NCBI RefSeq assembly: GCF_014042345.1
Contig: NZ_JACEZT010000006.1
Coordinates: forward strand, 248,001-312,000
Direction of reading: 5' to 3'
DNA: 64,000 nt
Origin: Rugamonas brunnea
GTDB lineage: Bacteria; Pseudomonadota; Gammaproteobacteria; Burkholderiales; Burkholderiaceae_D
Shown one piece after another: positions 49,416 to 58,317 of the stretch. How positions within the stretch are numbered: position 1 is the first letter of the stretch; the number at the start of each line of letters is the position of its first letter. A model generated the notes under the pieces. That model made no database searches. It had not been told where the DNA came from and saw only the letters and a list, made by a program, of their open reading frames with translations. Position numbers and translations under genes: made by a program.

Positions 49416-50779
49416 GATAGCTTCCTGCGCAAGTGGTTGAGAAGGTCGAAGCGGGTGATCAGGCCGTAGAAGATGCCGCCGTCGGCCACCACGGCCGTCA
49501 GTCCCCGGTCCAGCGTGGCGCGCACGGCGTGCAGGCCGGCCGTCGGCGACAGCGTTTCCACGCGCGCGCTCATGGTGTCGCCCACGGGCGTGGCGAAGTG
49601 CTGGGGATCGTCGTCCACCTTCATCAGCAAGTCCGATTCGTCGACGATGCCCACCAGCCGGCCCTGGTCGATGACGGGCAGTTGCGCCAGGTCGGCGCTG
49701 CGCATGCGGTTGAAGGCCACCAGCAGGCTGTCGGTGGGCGCCACGCTGACCACTTCATCCTCGTCGTAGCGGCGCCCGATCAGGTCGCGCAGGTCGTTGG
49801 TGGGCACGCGCGGCAGCAGCCCTTGGTCGTGCATCCAGCCGTCGTTGTACAGCTTGGACAGGTAGCGCGTGCCGGTGTCGCACACGAAGCTGACCACGCG
49901 CTTCGGTTTGGTCTGCGCGCGGCAGTAGCGCAGCGCGGCGGCCAGCAGGGTGCCGGTGGACGAGCCGCCCAGCATGCCTTCGGCCCGCAGCAGGGCGCGC
50001 GCGCTGGCGAAGCTTTCCTGGTCCTCGATGGTGTAGGCTTGCTTGACGGCGCTCAGGTCGGCGATGGCGGGCACGAAGTCCTCGCCTATGCCTTCCACCG
50101 CCCACGATCCGCTGGTGTCGCTGGCCTGTCCGGTGCGCACGTAGTCGGCCAGGATGGAGCCCTTGGGGTCGGCCAGCACGAATTCCACGGACGGGTGCAC
50201 GCGCCTGAAGTAGCGCGTGAGCCCCGTCAGCGTGCCCGAGGAGCCGACGCCGACGACGATGGCGTCCACCTCATGGCCCATCTGTTCCCAGATCTCGGGG
50301 CCGGTGGTGGTCTCGTGCGCGCGCGGGTTGGCGGGATTGTTGAACTGGTCGGCGTACCACGCCCCGGGAAGCTCGCGCGCCAACCGCGCCGCATAGTCCT
50401 GATAGTAATCGGGATGGCCCTTGGCCACGTCCGAGCGGGTGGTGCGCACCTCGGCGCCCAGCGCCTTCAGGTGCAGCACTTTTTCCGGCGACATCTTGTC
50501 CGGCACCACCAGCAGCACGCGGTAGCCTTTGAGCCGGCCCACCAGGGCCAGGCCCAGGCCAGTGTTGCCGGCAGTGGCTTCGACGATGGTGCCGCCGGGA
50601 CGCAACTGGCCGTCGGCTTCGGCAGCCTGCACCATGGCCAGCCCGATGCGGTCCTTGATCGAGCCGCCGGGGTTTTGCGATTCCAGCTTGAGGAACAGCT
50701 GGCATGGGCCGGTGTCGAGCCGGGTGACCTGGACCAGCGGGGTGTTGCCGATCAGGTTGAAGAGGGCGGGGGTACGCAT
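49412..50779 (-). CDS. Cystathionine beta-synthase with C-terminal CBS domains
   Basis: A 455-residue enzyme. The PLP fold-type II catalytic domain has NTPLVQVTRLD, the lysine motif NPGGSIKDRIGLAM, the substrate loop VEATAGNTGLGLALV and the phosphate loop GVGSSGTLTGLTRYF. Two CBS domains lie at about residues 335-450 and could bind S-adenosylmethionine or adenine nucleotides. No haem-binding extension is present, unlike the animal enzyme. It condenses serine with homocysteine, and is cotranscribed with the lyase that follows. It diverges from the thymidine kinase gene. Confidence 0.88.
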   Translation of the reverse strand: MRTPALFNLIGNTPLVQVTRLDTGPCQLFLKLESQNPGGSIKDRIGLAMVQAAEADGQLRPGGTIVEATAGNTGLGLALVGRLKGYRVLLVVPDKMSPEKVLHLKALGAEVRTTRSDVAKGHPDYYQDYAARLARELPGAWYADQFNNPANPRAHETTTGPEIWEQMGHEVDAIVVGVGSSGTLTGLTRYFRRVHPSVEFVLADPKGSILADYVRTGQASDTSGSWAVEGIGEDFVPAIADLSAVKQAYTIEDQESFASARALLRAEGMLGGSSTGTLLAAALRYCRAQTKPKRVVSFVCDTGTRYLSKLYNDGWMHDQGLLPRVPTNDLRDLIGRRYDEDEVVSVAPTDSLLVAFNRMRSADLAQLPVIDQGRLVGIVDESDLLMKVDDDPQHFATPVGDTMSARVETLSPTAGLHAVRATLDRGLTAVVADGGIFYGLITRFDLLNHLRRKLS

Positions 50780-50844
50780 AATGGCTCCTCATTCGACGCG
50801 GTGCCTGTGCGCACAAGTATGCGCTTTTTTGCCCGGGGGCGGTT

Positions 50845-50850
50845 TATAAT
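50845..50850 (+). promoter_or_regulatory. -10 element upstream of thymidine kinase
   Basis: A consensus TATAAT at 50845-50850 is 44 bases before the GTG start of tdk in the 114-bp divergent spacer. A -35 is not clear (CGCTTT at 50822-50827 would give a 17-base spacer). Confidence 0.45.
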
Positions 50851-50893
50851 CCGCGAGCCGGCAAGGCATCCCCCCAAAAGTACGAAGGCAGCA

Positions 50894-51445
50894 GTGGCAA
50901 AACTATATTTCCGGTACTCCGCGATGAACGCGGGCAAATCCACGGCAATGTTGCAAGTGGCACATAACTACGAGGAACAGGGCCAGCAGGTACGGCTCTA
51001 CACGGCGGCCATCGACAATCGCTACGGCGTGGGCCGGGTCACCTCGCGCCTGGGGCCGCAGCGCGCCGTGGAGGTGTTCACCGCCGATACCGACTTCCTG
51101 GCCGACATCCCCAAGGTGGCCTGCCTGCTGATCGACGAGTCGCAGTTCCTGTCGCCGCCCCAGGTGCGGCAATTGCACCAGCTGGCCCAGACCCGCGGCG
51201 TGCCCGTGATCTGCTACGGCCTGCGCACGGACTTCCTGGGCGAACCATTCCCCGGCTCGGCCTACCTGCTGGCGCTGGCCGACGACATCGAGGAATTGAA
51301 GAACATCTGCACTTGCGGAAAGAAAGCGACCATGAATATCCGCGTCGATGCGCAGGGCAAGCGCATCAAGGAAGGCGAGCAGATCAGCATTGGCGGCAAT
51401 GAAAGTTACCGCCAGGCTTGCGGCCGCTGCTTCTACGCCGAGTAA
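50894..51445 (+). CDS. tdk: Thymidine kinase
   Basis: A 183-residue type II thymidine kinase. It starts at GTG (Val-Ala-Lys-Leu-Tyr-Phe), with AAGG shortly upstream, and has the P-loop SAMNAGKSTAM, the Walker B region CLLIDESQFLSP, VICYGLRTDF for nucleoside binding and a C-terminal zinc site from CTCGKKA and CGRC. The enzyme phosphorylates thymidine in the pyrimidine salvage route. It diverges from the transsulfuration pair and is followed by an unrelated membrane protein gene. Confidence 0.93.
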   Translation: MAKLYFRYSAMNAGKSTAMLQVAHNYEEQGQQVRLYTAAIDNRYGVGRVTSRLGPQRAVEVFTADTDFLADIPKVACLLIDESQFLSPPQVRQLHQLAQTRGVPVICYGLRTDFLGEPFPGSAYLLALADDIEELKNICTCGKKATMNIRVDAQGKRIKEGEQISIGGNESYRQACGRCFYAE

Positions 51446-51470
51446 GTGATGGGCACCACCGGAATCCGCC

Positions 51471-52019
51471 ATGGCTAGCCTGCTCAGCTGCGGTGCGCTG
51501 GCGCCGGCCTGGCTGTGCCGGCATGGTGACATGTTGCTGTACTTGGCCCCGTCGGTGCTGCTGGCGCTGCTGATCCGGCAACTGTCGGCCCGCCATCCCT
51601 TCTTTTTCGTGTTCACGGCGGCCGGCACGGCCTGCCATGAGCTGGCCCATTTCAGCGTCGGCCTGCTGACGGGCGCCCGTCCCGGCTCGTTCACCATCAT
51701 TCCGCGCCGGGTGGGGCAGGGCTGGGAACTCGGTTCCGTGCTGCTCACGCGCGTGCGCTGGTACAACGCCGCGCCGGCCGCGCTGGCGCCGTTCCTGGTG
51801 GTGCTGCTGCCGTGGATGGTGGCGGCCTGGCGCACCCGGCCCGGCTGGCATTTCCAGTGGCTGGACCTGGCGCTGGCATTCGCCGTGGCGCCCCAGTTCC
51901 TTGCATGTTGGCCATCGAAAGTGGACTGGAAGATCGCGGCGCGCTCCTGGCCCTATCTGCTGATCACGGCCGCGCTCTGGTTGGCCTGGCAACAGTGGGG
52001 AAACAATTGGATACGATAA
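51471..52019 (+). CDS. Membrane protein with an HExxH motif (M50-like)
   Basis: A 182-residue integral membrane protein with four or five hydrophobic segments. A zinc-protease-like CHELAHFSVGLLTGARP lies at about residues 53-69: HELAH is the HExxH signature, followed by a family-like GARP turn. A later motif of the M50 NxxPxxxxD type is not clear (PAALAPFLVVLL is the nearest), so activity is uncertain. It starts 25 bases after tdk. It may be a small M50-type or an inactive relative. The substrate is unknown. Confidence 0.65.
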   Translation: MASLLSCGALAPAWLCRHGDMLLYLAPSVLLALLIRQLSARHPFFFVFTAAGTACHELAHFSVGLLTGARPGSFTIIPRRVGQGWELGSVLLTRVRWYNAAPAALAPFLVVLLPWMVAAWRTRPGWHFQWLDLALAFAVAPQFLACWPSKVDWKIAARSWPYLLITAALWLAWQQWGNNWIR

Positions 52020-52248
52020 GACGCGGCGGGCGGCTCCGTCTTCAGTTAAGCTTAAGGCTTTGCGGGGAAACTGTGTCGCGACGAGTCGTGCGGCAGCTGC
52101 TATCCTGTAGAATTGAAGCGGAAAAAATCCTGCCGCAAGCGCATCCGCCGTTGGGTCGCGTTGTTCCTCGTTTCGTTCGTCGTTTCGTTGTTTCACGCGC
52201 GTTAGTTCCGCGCAGTTTCATGCACACATCACAGTTCGGAGTACGCCG

Positions 52249-54501
52249 ATGAAGAAGCACATGTTGTTGGTCGCGCTGGCCATGTCCGTATCGCTGAGCG
52301 CCATGTCGGCGCAAACGGAAAAACTGGGCGACACCCAGCTCAAACCCTTGCCGCAGCAGACGCAGGCGGCCCTGTGGGCGTCGCGCGTGCTGTCGCGCTA
52401 TCACTACAAGGCGATGCCGCTGGACGACGCCATGTCGGAAAAGATCTTCGACCGCTATTTCAAGTCGCTGGACGGGGAAAAGCTGTTCTTCACGCAGCCT
52501 GACCTGGACCAGTTCGCCAGCGCCCGCAGCCGCCTCGACGACGCCATCAACGGCGAAAACCTGAGCGTGCCGTTCGCCATCTACAACCTGTACCAGCAAC
52601 GTTTCAACGAGCGCATCAGCTATGCCCGCGAGTTGCTGAAGACCAAATTCGACTTCAACGTCGATGAAAGCTACCAGTACGACCGCGAGAAGGCGGACTG
52701 GGTCAAGACCGACGCCGAGATCAAGGAACTGTGGCGCAAGCGCGTGAAGAACGACTGGCTGCGCCTGAAACTGGCCGGCAAGGACGACAAGTCCATCCGC
52801 GAGACGCTCGACAAGCGCTACGAGAACTACCTGAGCCGTTCGCGCAAGCTCAACAATGAAGACGTGTTCCAGATCTTCATGAACGCCTACGCCATGTCGA
52901 TCGAGCCGCACACCAACTACCTGGGCCCGCGCGCGTCGGAGAACTTCGACATCGCCATGCGATTGTCGCTGGAGGGCATCGGCTGCGTGCTGCAGACCCG
53001 CGATGAATACACGGTGGTGCGCGAAGTGGTGCCGGGCAGCCCGGCCGCGCTGTCGGGCAAGATCAAGGTCGGCGACCGCATCCTGGCCGTGGCCAAGGAC
53101 GACAGTTCGCCCATGACGGACGTGCTGGGCTGGCGCATCGATGACGTGGTGGCCCTGATCCGTGGTCCCAAGGATTCCACCGTGCGGCTCGACGTGCTGC
53201 CGGCCGACGCCGGGCCGGACGGCAAGCACGTGTCGCTGTCGCTGGTGCGCAAGAAGATCAGTATGGAAGAACAGTCGGCCAAGAAATCGGTCCTGGAAGT
53301 GCGCGATGGCACGGCCAAGCGCCGCATCGGCGTGATCGCGCTGCCCACGTTCTACCAGGACTTCGAGGCGCGCCGCAAGGGCGACCCCAACTTCAAGAGC
53401 GCCACGCGCGACGTGGCCCGCCTGCTGGGCGAGCTGAAGAAGGAAAAAGTGGACAATGTGCTCATCGACCTGCGCGGCAACGGCGGCGGCTCGCTGAACG
53501 AGGCGGTGGAACTGACGGGCCTGTTCATCGACCGGGGCCCGGTGGTGCAGCAGCGCAACGCCGAAGGCCGCATCGAAGTCGAGAGCGACAACAACCCCGG
53601 CCTGGCCTGGGATGGCCCGGTGGGCGTGCTGATCAACCGTGGTTCGGCCTCGGCGTCCGAGATCTTCGCGGCCGCCATCCAGGATTACGGCCGTGGCATC
53701 ATTATCGGCGAACCGAGCTTTGGCAAGGGCACGGTGCAGCAGCTGATCAACCTGGACCGCTTCGCCCAAGGCGACAAGGCCCGGCTCGGCGAACTGAAGA
53801 TGACGGTGGCGCAGTTCTTCCGCATCAACGGCGGCACCACCCAGCTGCGCGGCGTCACGCCCGACATCAAGCTGCCCGTGATGGCCGATTCCGACAGCTT
53901 CGGCGAGTCGAGCTACGACAACGCCTTGCCGTGGACCTCGATCCGTCCGGCCACCTACATCCCGGCCGGCGAGCTCAAGGAAATCGTGCCGCTGCTGGAC
54001 AAGAAGCATGAGGCGCGCGTGTCCAAGGACAAGGACTTCCAGTATTTGCTGGAAGACATCAACCTGGTCAAGAAACAGCGCAAGGACAACCTGATTTCGC
54101 TCAACGAAACGGTACGCCGCAAGGAGCGCGATGCCCAGGAAGCCCGTGCCAAGCTGCGTGAATCGCGGCTGATGGTGGCGGCCGTGCCCGGCGGCGACGA
54201 CCCGGTGCTGGTGCCCGATCCCAAGGAGTTGCTCAAACAACAATCCCTGGTCAAGCAGGCTGGCGGCAAGGCCGGCGCCAAGGTAGCGGCCGTGAAGGGC
54301 GCGCTGCGCGCCGATGACGGCCTGCAAGCCGACGAACGCGCCCTGTCGGCCGAGCTGGACGCGGAAAAAGCCGCCAAATCGGCCAAGGACGTGCTGCTCA
54401 ACGAAGCCGTGCACATCTTGGCGGACGAAGTGGGCTTGCTGAAAACGGACACCCGCATGGCATCGCGCGTGCTGCCCTACGCCGTCGAAGCCAACAAGTA
54501 A
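52249..54501 (+). CDS. prc: Tail-specific carboxy-terminal processing protease Prc
   Basis: A 750-residue periplasmic S41A protease with signal peptide (MLLVALAMSVSLSAMSA). An N-terminal helical domain holds residues ~30-230, a PDZ domain lies at about 240-330 (VVREVVPGSPAALSGKIKVG), and the catalytic domain follows. By alignment with E. coli Prc spacing the nucleophile is Ser468 in RGSASASEIFA, with Asp479 and Lys493 in SFGKGTVQ. It degrades or trims periplasmic proteins by their C-termini, including peptidoglycan hydrolases in E. coli. The 230-bp upstream gap carries a TTAAGCTTAA stretch near 52047 and is otherwise plain. Confidence 0.9.
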   Translation: MKKHMLLVALAMSVSLSAMSAQTEKLGDTQLKPLPQQTQAALWASRVLSRYHYKAMPLDDAMSEKIFDRYFKSLDGEKLFFTQPDLDQFASARSRLDDAINGENLSVPFAIYNLYQQRFNERISYARELLKTKFDFNVDESYQYDREKADWVKTDAEIKELWRKRVKNDWLRLKLAGKDDKSIRETLDKRYENYLSRSRKLNNEDVFQIFMNAYAMSIEPHTNYLGPRASENFDIAMRLSLEGIGCVLQTRDEYTVVREVVPGSPAALSGKIKVGDRILAVAKDDSSPMTDVLGWRIDDVVALIRGPKDSTVRLDVLPADAGPDGKHVSLSLVRKKISMEEQSAKKSVLEVRDGTAKRRIGVIALPTFYQDFEARRKGDPNFKSATRDVARLLGELKKEKVDNVLIDLRGNGGGSLNEAVELTGLFIDRGPVVQQRNAEGRIEVESDNNPGLAWDGPVGVLINRGSASASEIFAAAIQDYGRGIIIGEPSFGKGTVQQLINLDRFAQGDKARLGELKMTVAQFFRINGGTTQLRGVTPDIKLPVMADSDSFGESSYDNALPWTSIRPATYIPAGELKEIVPLLDKKHEARVSKDKDFQYLLEDINLVKKQRKDNLISLNETVRRKERDAQEARAKLRESRLMVAAVPGGDDPVLVPDPKELLKQQSLVKQAGGKAGAKVAAVKGALRADDGLQADERALSAELDAEKAAKSAKDVLLNEAVHILADEVGLLKTDTRMASRVLPYAVEANK

Positions 54502-54505
54502 ACTT

Positions 54506-54572
54506 AAACCGGGGTCAGGTCATACCGCCGCGCAAGATGCGCGAGGGCATGACCTGACCCCGGTTTTTTTTT
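54506..54572 (+). terminator. Long hairpin terminator after prc, REP-like
   Basis: AAACCGGGGTCAGGTCAT (54506-54523) pairs perfectly with ATGACCTGACCCCGGTTT (54549-54566), followed by a T-run to about 54572. The 18-bp stem with a GGGGTCAGGTCAT core looks like a dispersed repeat in this bacterial group, by my impression; only one copy was seen in this window. Confidence 0.85.
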
Positions 54573-54619
54573 GATGGAAATTTTGCCAAGTGGTCAGGAG
54601 TTATGCGTTTGGGAAATTT

Positions 54620-54735
54620 CTCTCATCACAAACTTAAATTGGATTAAGTTTGTGCAATGCGGCATCATTCACCTGTCTCCTCTATTCTCCTCCAAGGAAA
54701 TAGATTCAGCCCGCTCCCGTAGCGGGCTTTTTTTC
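54620..54735 (+). ncRNA. Candidate small RNA ending in an intrinsic terminator
   Basis: The stretch contains a perfect 11-bp hairpin (CACAAACTTAA 54627-54637 with TTAAGTTTGTG 54644-54654, six-base loop), then a pyrimidine-rich single-stranded part at 54671-54693 with repeated TCTCC/TCTCCTCC, then a terminator (AGCCCGCT/AGCGGGCT, 54708-54728, plus T-run). The UCUCCUCC-type sequence is complementary to ribosome-binding sites, as in some regulatory RNAs. No clear promoter is seen (TTGCCA at 54583 could be a -35). Promoter, transcript and targets are inferred. Confidence 0.4.
54708..54735 (+). terminator. Intrinsic terminator before the NHL-M23 gene
   Basis: AGCCCGCT (54708-54715) pairs with AGCGGGCT (54721-54728) around a five-base loop, then a run of T follows. 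No coding sequence ends just upstream, supporting a short independent transcript. Confidence 0.85.
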
Positions 54736-54828
54736 GTCCGTTCGGTACAGGGCGGGGCGCCATGATTGTTCGCGTGGCGCGCTTCAGGTAAGCTGCATTC
54801 CCTTGCATGCATTGAAAGGTTGCAGTTC

Positions 54829-56952
54829 GTGTCTCCCAATCAAATCAAACTGGCCCTGGCGGGCGCGACGGCGGGCGGGGTGGCCGCCTACGCGGTGGTC
54901 CAGCATAGCCGCCCGGCCGTCGCGACCGAGGCGCAGCCGCTGCCCACCTTGCCCGACTGGGCCGCCCGCTTGGGCACGGTGGCGGGCGACGGCCAGCCCG
55001 GCGCCATCGACGGCCCCGGCAAGGGCGCCCGTTTCGCCGACCCGTTCGGCTTGGCGCGCGACCGGGCCGGCAACCTGTACGTGGCCGATGGCGGCGACAA
55101 CAACAGCATCCGCAAGATCGCACCCGACGGCACCACCTCCACGCTGGCCGGTTCCAGTGAAGGCTATGCCGAGGGCAACGGCACGGCGGCCGCCTTCAAC
55201 ACGCCGTCCGGCGTGGCGCTCGATGCCGAAGGCAATCTGTATGTGGCCGACACCGGCAACAATGCGATCCGCAAGGTGACGCCGCAAGGCCAGGTGTCCA
55301 CGCTGGCCGGCGATGGCATGGCCGGCTACCGCGACGGCAAGGGCGCCGGCGCCCGTTTCAACGGCCCGCTGGCCGTGGCCGTGGCGCCCGATGGCGCGGT
55401 GCTGGTGGCCGACACCTATAACGACCGCATCCGCCGCATCGCGCCCGATGGCACCGTGACCACGGTGGCCGGCGATGGCGTGCCCGGCATGGCCGATGGC
55501 CCGGCGGCACAAGCCCGCTTCGATACGCCCGGCGGCCTGGCCTTCACGGCCGGCGGCGAGTTGCTGGTGGCCGACATGGTCAACAACGCCATCCGCAAGC
55601 TGGGCAAGGATGGCCAGGTCAGCACCGTCGCCGTGGCGCCTGAGGACGACCGCAACGCTCCGCTGCGCAGCCCGCTGGCGCTGGCCGCCACGGCCGACGG
55701 CTACATCTACGTGGCCAGCGCCCGCCACGGCCGGGTGGCCCGGATCACGCCCGCTGGCGAGGTGGCGGCCCTGGTCGATGTCGACCATCCGCCGCAGCCC
55801 GGCTATGGCGCGGACGGCACCGTGCGCCTGTACGGCCCGCGCGGCATGGCGCTGGCGCCCGACGGCTCCTTGTTCGTGACGGATGCGGCCACCTTCCGCC
55901 TGCACCATATCGCGCCGCCGCAGCCGGGCCAGCCGGCGCCGCCCGAACGCGGACCGGCGCCGGCGCCCAGCCACAGCGCGACCATGTTGTGGCCCGTCAA
56001 GCCGCAGCAGGCGCCGCATGAGGTGGTGGGATTGATGGGCGAGGTGCGCGGCAACCATGACGGCGAAAGCCGCGACCATTTCCACGCCGGCCTGGACGTT
56101 CAGGCGGCGCCAGGCACGCCGGTGCTGGCGGTGGTGGCGGCCAAGGTCAGCGATCCGCTGCCCAACTGGGGCTATGGCGAATTGTCGGAAGGCTTCGGGC
56201 TGGCCGACCTGGCCTACATCCACATGCGGGTGGGGCGGGGCGCGAAAGATGGCGTGCTCGATGGCCGTTTCCAGTTGATCCGCGATGAAAAAGGCAAGCC
56301 GCAACGCATCCGCATCAAGCGCGGCACCCGTTTCGACGCGGGCGAGACGCTGGGCACCGTCAATCCCATGGCCCATGTCCACCTCGATTACGCCCCCAAT
56401 GGCGGCGCGCTCAATCCGCTGAGCCTGCCGTTCCTGGGCTTGCACGACACGGTGCCGCCCCAGATCGTTAGCATTGCCGTGCTCGACGGCAGCGGCCATG
56501 CGCTCAAGGACAAGCAGGGCGGACGGCTGCTGTTGCCGCGCACGCTAGGTGAAGTGGGCATCGCCGTCGATGCCTTCGACCAGATGGACGGCAACCAGGC
56601 GCGCCGCCGGCTGGGCATCTACAAGCTCGGTTACCAGTTGCTGCACGACGACGGCACGCCCGTGCCCGGCTATGAGCAGCCCGTCATTACCCAGCTCTAC
56701 GACCGCCTGCCGCGCAACCGGGAAGCCGTGAAACTGGCTTACGCGGAAGCCAGCGGGATCACCGTCTACGGCAGCGCCAGCACGCGCTTCGTGTACGCGC
56801 TCAACAACAAGCTCATCAACGGCAGCGCGACGCCGGGTACGTGGCGGGTGGCCGATCTGGCGCCCGGCGCCTACACGCTGCGCATCCTGGCCGCCGATTA
56901 CGCGGGCAACGTGGCGACACGGGGCCGCGACCTGGCGCTGACCGTGCAATAG
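54829..56952 (+). CDS. NHL-repeat propeller fused to an M23 peptidase-like domain
   Basis: A 707-residue exported-looking protein. It begins (GTG, with AAAGG nine bases upstream) with a signal-anchor-like segment. About five NHL repeats follow (residues ~50-380), each ending with a LYVADTGNNAIRKV-type line, forming a beta-propeller. An M23/LytM-like domain sits at about 410-545 with HxxxD in HFHAGLD, HxH in AHVHLDY and YIHM, so the zinc site is complete. A C-terminal Ig-like region (about 550-700) ends the chain. M23 enzymes cut peptidoglycan cross-bridges. The combination with an NHL propeller is unusual. Confidence 0.78.
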   Translation: MSPNQIKLALAGATAGGVAAYAVVQHSRPAVATEAQPLPTLPDWAARLGTVAGDGQPGAIDGPGKGARFADPFGLARDRAGNLYVADGGDNNSIRKIAPDGTTSTLAGSSEGYAEGNGTAAAFNTPSGVALDAEGNLYVADTGNNAIRKVTPQGQVSTLAGDGMAGYRDGKGAGARFNGPLAVAVAPDGAVLVADTYNDRIRRIAPDGTVTTVAGDGVPGMADGPAAQARFDTPGGLAFTAGGELLVADMVNNAIRKLGKDGQVSTVAVAPEDDRNAPLRSPLALAATADGYIYVASARHGRVARITPAGEVAALVDVDHPPQPGYGADGTVRLYGPRGMALAPDGSLFVTDAATFRLHHIAPPQPGQPAPPERGPAPAPSHSATMLWPVKPQQAPHEVVGLMGEVRGNHDGESRDHFHAGLDVQAAPGTPVLAVVAAKVSDPLPNWGYGELSEGFGLADLAYIHMRVGRGAKDGVLDGRFQLIRDEKGKPQRIRIKRGTRFDAGETLGTVNPMAHVHLDYAPNGGALNPLSLPFLGLHDTVPPQIVSIAVLDGSGHALKDKQGGRLLLPRTLGEVGIAVDAFDQMDGNQARRRLGIYKLGYQLLHDDGTPVPGYEQPVITQLYDRLPRNREAVKLAYAEASGITVYGSASTRFVYALNNKLINGSATPGTWRVADLAPGAYTLRILAADYAGNVATRGRDLALTVQ

Positions 56953-56978
56953 CGCCCGCACGCGCAACACCGGGGACG

Positions 56979-57004
56979 AGGCCAGCCGTTGTGCTGGCCT
57001 TTTT
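56979..57004 (+). terminator. Terminator after the NHL-M23 gene
   Basis: AGGCCAGC (56979-56986) pairs with GCTGGCCT (56993-57000) over a six-base loop, followed by TTTT. It is 27 bases after the stop codon. Confidence 0.85.
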
Positions 57005-57116
57005 CACGCCTGCACCAGCGACAAAAAAATGCCGCAAACGCGCCCGTCTTCTGGGGTACAATCATTTGGAACGGTCGTGCTTTTTTATCGCCGCCAATTC
57101 GATATCGGGAGACAGC

Positions 57117-58307
57117 ATGGATTTGAACTATACGGCCGGGGATCTGGCGTTCCGCGACACGGTACGAGCCTTCCTCGCAGCGAACCTGCCCAGCGATCTG
57201 CAGCACAAGGTGCGCCAGCACCTGCGGCTGCAAAAGGATGATTACGTGCGCTGGCACCGCATCGTCGCCAAGCAGGGCTGGGCCGCGCCGGCCTGGCCGG
57301 TGGAGTTCGGCGGCACGGGCTGGAACGCCACCCAGCGCCATATCTGGGAGGAGGAGTGCGCGCGCGCCGGCACGCCGCCCATCCTGCCGTTCGGCATCAA
57401 CATGGTGGCGCCGGTCATCATGGCGTTCGGCAACGACGAGCAGAAAGGCTATTACCTGCCGCGCATCCTGTCGTGCGAGGACTGGTGGTGCCAGGGTTAC
57501 TCGGAGCCGGGTTCCGGCTCTGACCTGGCGTCGCTGAAGACGACGGCCGAGCGCGTGGGCGACCATTACATCGTCAACGGCCAGAAGACGTGGACCACGC
57601 TGGGCCAGCACGCCGACATGATCTTCTGCCTGGTGCGCACCGACCCCAATGTGCGCAAGCAGGAAGGCATTTCGTTCCTGCTGATCGACATGAAGACGCC
57701 CGGCATCACGGTGCGCCCCATCATCATGCTCGATGAAGACCATGAAGTGAACGAAGTGTTCTTCGACAACGTCAAGGTGCCGGTGGCTAACCTGATCGGC
57801 AAGGAAAACAAGGGCTGGACCTACGCCAAATACCTGCTGGGCCACGAGCGCACCGGCATCGCAGCCGTGGGCCGCTCCAAGCGCGAACTGCTGTTCCTGA
57901 AGAAGGTCGCCACCGAGCATCTCAAGCATGGCAAGCCGCTGCTGCACGATCCGCTGTTCGCTGCCAAGGTGGCCAACCTGGAGATCGAGCTGATGGCGCT
58001 GGAGACGACGGTGCTGCGCGTGATCTCACAGGAATCGCACACGCCGGGGCCGGAAGCCTCCATGCTCAAGGTGCGCGGTTCGGAGATCCAGCAGTTGCTG
58101 ACGGAACTGATGGTCGAGGCGCTGGGCCCCGATGCGCTGCCGTTCGACACGGACTACCTGGAAGGCAAGGCCGAACATAGCCTGACGGGTGACGACGCGG
58201 CCGCGCCGCTGGCCGGCTATTACTTCAATTTCCGCAAGACGTCGATCTACGGCGGCTCCAACGAGATTCAGAAAAACATCATCACCCAGATGATACTGGG
58301 ACTGTGA
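57117..58307 (+). CDS. Acyl-CoA dehydrogenase, large-subunit type
   Basis: A 396-residue FAD-linked acyl-CoA dehydrogenase. Family stretches are WCQGYSEPGSGSDLASLKT, NGQKTWTTLGQHADMIFCL and the C-terminal IYGGSNEIQKNIITQMIL. The pattern matches subunits of heteromeric dehydrogenases of the PimC type. It starts at ATG 57117 (MDLNYTAGD) and is followed ten bases later by a second, different dehydrogenase and then a MaoC hydratase: a beta-oxidation-like operon (dehydrogenation then hydration). The substrate chain is not known; PimC/PimD-type enzymes act on dicarboxylyl- or steroid-side-chain CoAs in other bacteria. Confidence 0.87.
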   Translation: MDLNYTAGDLAFRDTVRAFLAANLPSDLQHKVRQHLRLQKDDYVRWHRIVAKQGWAAPAWPVEFGGTGWNATQRHIWEEECARAGTPPILPFGINMVAPVIMAFGNDEQKGYYLPRILSCEDWWCQGYSEPGSGSDLASLKTTAERVGDHYIVNGQKTWTTLGQHADMIFCLVRTDPNVRKQEGISFLLIDMKTPGITVRPIIMLDEDHEVNEVFFDNVKVPVANLIGKENKGWTYAKYLLGHERTGIAAVGRSKRELLFLKKVATEHLKHGKPLLHDPLFAAKVANLEIELMALETTVLRVISQESHTPGPEASMLKVRGSEIQQLLTELMVEALGPDALPFDTDYLEGKAEHSLTGDDAAAPLAGYYFNFRKTSIYGGSNEIQKNIITQMILGL

Positions 58308-58317
58308 GGGGATGGCG

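Larger units (their letters stand above)
54502..54828. other. Intergenic region after prc with hairpins and a possible RNA
   Basis: A 327-bp gene-free spacer. It holds, in order, a long hairpin with T-run, a second AT-rich perfect hairpin, a pyrimidine-rich single-stranded stretch and a third, intrinsic terminator before the next gene's start. The middle part is described separately as a possible small RNA. A short open frame here (54571-54765) crosses these hairpins and is not considered a gene. Confidence 0.6.

Noticed and set aside
54571..54765. Small open frame of 64 codons after prc
   Set aside because: It runs through two hairpins and a terminator, with no ribosome site and no recognisable protein features; a non-coding RNA explains the structure better.
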